Assembly (NCBI RefSeq): GCF_001544275.1 | Contig: NZ_BCQE01000011.1 | Coordinates: forward strand, 87,295-151,294 | Length of the DNA stretch: 64,000 bases | Source: Enterococcus gallinarum NBRC 100675 | GTDB taxonomy: Bacteria; Bacillota; Bacilli; Lactobacillales; Enterococcaceae | Direction of reading: 5' to 3' | Shown here: positions 63,096 through 64,000 of the stretch, piece by piece | How positions within the stretch are numbered: the first letter of the stretch is position 1 | How the letters are laid out: each line of letters opens with the position of its first letter | Program-made: the position numbers and the translations under genes | The notes under the pieces: model-generated | Seen by the model: the letters and a program-made list of their open reading frames with translations, nothing else | Database searches by the model: none | Told to the model about the DNA's origin: nothing

Positions 63096-63932
63096 ATGAA
63101 TCTAGTAAATCCCAGAACCTTTAATCCCGAAATCATCTACTTGTTTGATCCTTGGACACAGTCTGAAAGTCATGGAGAGATGCATCACCATGATTTCTTG
63201 GAAATCAGTATCGTTTTGGAAGGAGAAAGCAATTATTATTTTGAAGAGGCGCCTGCTACTAAAATCAAGGCAGGCAGTATCATGTTGTTTAACCCTGGTG
63301 TCAATCATTGTGAGTTTCAGGAGTCAGGGACTTGTTCCCACCAACTGCATATTGGCTTAAAGAATATTTCTTTAGAAGGATTCAAACGCAACTTTTTCCC
63401 CAACAAGCAGCCTTTACTGGATTTAGGAAAATACCACCACCAAGTTTTAGATAAAGCGTGGCAACTCGTTTGGGAGAGTAATGAGGAGCAAGATGAATTC
63501 CAATTAATGCAAAAAGCATTGATCATCGAGATGCTGGTCTATATATTAAGAGGCTTAAACGACAAACGTCTGAATGTGGTGCCCTATCTCACGAAAAGCC
63601 AACGCCGCCACCAACAAATCGTTAACTACACCATCTACTTTTTAGAGAACCACTATAAAGAAGAAATCACTTTAGAAAAGCTAGCTCAAGATCAGTTTCT
63701 CAGTCCAACCTATCTTTCAAAAGTTTTTAAAGAGGCTACTGGAGTCAGCCCGATCAATTATTTAATCGAGATCCGGCTAAAACGTGCGCGAGATATGCTG
63801 ACAAACGAGAAACTCACAATCAAAGAAGTAGCTTCTGCTGTTGGTTATCAAGATGCGTATCACTTTAGCAAGTCTTTTAAAAAACTTTTTGGCGTTTCTC
63901 CTTCGTCAGTCATTCCCAAGTTGGAAAAATAA
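63096..63932 (+). CDS. AraC-family transcriptional regulator
   Basis: This 278-residue protein has an N-terminal cupin-type sensor domain (about 20-100, MHHHDFLEISIVLEGESNYYF, IKAGSIMLFNPG) and a C-terminal pair of helix-turn-helix motifs (about 180-275, LEKLAQDQFLSPTYLSKVFKEATGVSP and IKEVASAVGYQDAYHFSKSFKKLFGVSPS). It is divergent from the ABC exporter genes across 141 bases, so it may control them; a sugar-type ligand is also possible. The ATG at 63096 follows GGAG. Confidence 0.92.
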   Translation: MNLVNPRTFNPEIIYLFDPWTQSESHGEMHHHDFLEISIVLEGESNYYFEEAPATKIKAGSIMLFNPGVNHCEFQESGTCSHQLHIGLKNISLEGFKRNFFPNKQPLLDLGKYHHQVLDKAWQLVWESNEEQDEFQLMQKALIIEMLVYILRGLNDKRLNVVPYLTKSQRRHQQIVNYTIYFLENHYKEEITLEKLAQDQFLSPTYLSKVFKEATGVSPINYLIEIRLKRARDMLTNEKLTIKEVASAVGYQDAYHFSKSFKKLFGVSPSSVIPKLEK

Positions 63933-64000
63933 ATTTACCATCATGGTCCCATTATCGATACAAATAAGACAAAAAAGCGAGGCGTCTCTTATAGAAAAGA

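Overview
The window is chromosomal DNA of a low-to-moderate GC Firmicute, almost certainly an Enterococcus. Support comes from the dense Lactobacillales-type operons, the dnaX-ybaB-recR-tmk-pstA-holB-ricT-yabA-rsmI replication cluster, the rpmG-secE-nusG / rplK-rplA / rplJ-rplL ribosomal locus, strong AAGGAGG ribosome binding sites, and Gram-positive regulators and sites (CodY, GlnR, Zur and NrdR-like boxes, T-box, L10 leader). The species cannot be fixed from sequence alone; the E. casseliflavus/gallinarum group is a guess. No prophage, insertion sequence, CRISPR array, tRNA or rRNA was seen.

Layout. 1-660: 5' part of a zinc-binding lipoprotein (AdcA/ZnuA) behind a Zur-like box. 900-4360: TPP riboswitch with an intrinsic terminator controlling a ykoFEDC-type thiamine/HMP uptake operon. 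4470-7040: divergent pair made of a SipW-like signal peptidase lacking its catalytic residues and a membrane protein with a degenerate histidine-kinase-like end. 7100-8860: T-box leader and archaeal-type prolyl-tRNA synthetase. 8900-15650 (minus): lipoate ligase, MBL hydrolase, a DUF975-like membrane protein with a suspect 5' end, M42 aminopeptidase and a Bce-type ABC transporter. 15830-18930: NrdR boxes and anaerobic ribonucleotide reductase nrdD/nrdG with a structured intergenic RNA. 19000-23560 (minus): AlkD-like protein, DNA polymerase IV, PII/ammonium transporter, GNAT and MazG-like enzymes.

23650-30430 (minus): replication/repair operon including the c-di-AMP receptor PstA. 30670-33910: SPFH / zinc-ribbon / TPM operon like B. 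subtilis ydjI-ydjG-ydjH, behind a promoter with two tandem palindromes. 34000-36630: threonine dehydratase, CodY box plus branched-chain aminotransferase, and a tiny membrane protein. 36760-44800: ribosomal and transcription genes (rplL, rplJ, rplA, rplK, nusG, secE, rpmG) split by an island of L-serine dehydratase (sdaAB-sdaAA), a lipoprotein hydrolase and a DUF1576 membrane protein. 44950-48280: CBS-ACT protein, preQ1-I riboswitch plus queT, a small TTG-start membrane protein, a probable 240-nt ncRNA and a lipid kinase.

48280-53350: an LnrLMN-like ABC-2 exporter divergent from a NarL-type two-component system, with a palindrome between them. 53400-58650 (minus): a small acidic protein, RecD2, a phosphatase, TrmL and RlmA. 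58735-63932: CutC, a heterodimeric ABC exporter and a divergent AraC regulator.

The clearest functional links are thiamine uptake under TPP control, ammonium sensing under GlnR, anaerobic dNTP synthesis under NrdR, branched-chain amino acid metabolism under CodY, queuosine precursor uptake under preQ1, and three or more envelope/drug-response modules (Bce-type, Lnr-like, heterodimeric exporter, ydj-like operon). The most unusual items are the degenerate SipW-like protein next to a degenerate kinase-like protein, the multi-branched RNA at 46919-47160, and the long-range RNA structure between nrdD and nrdG.
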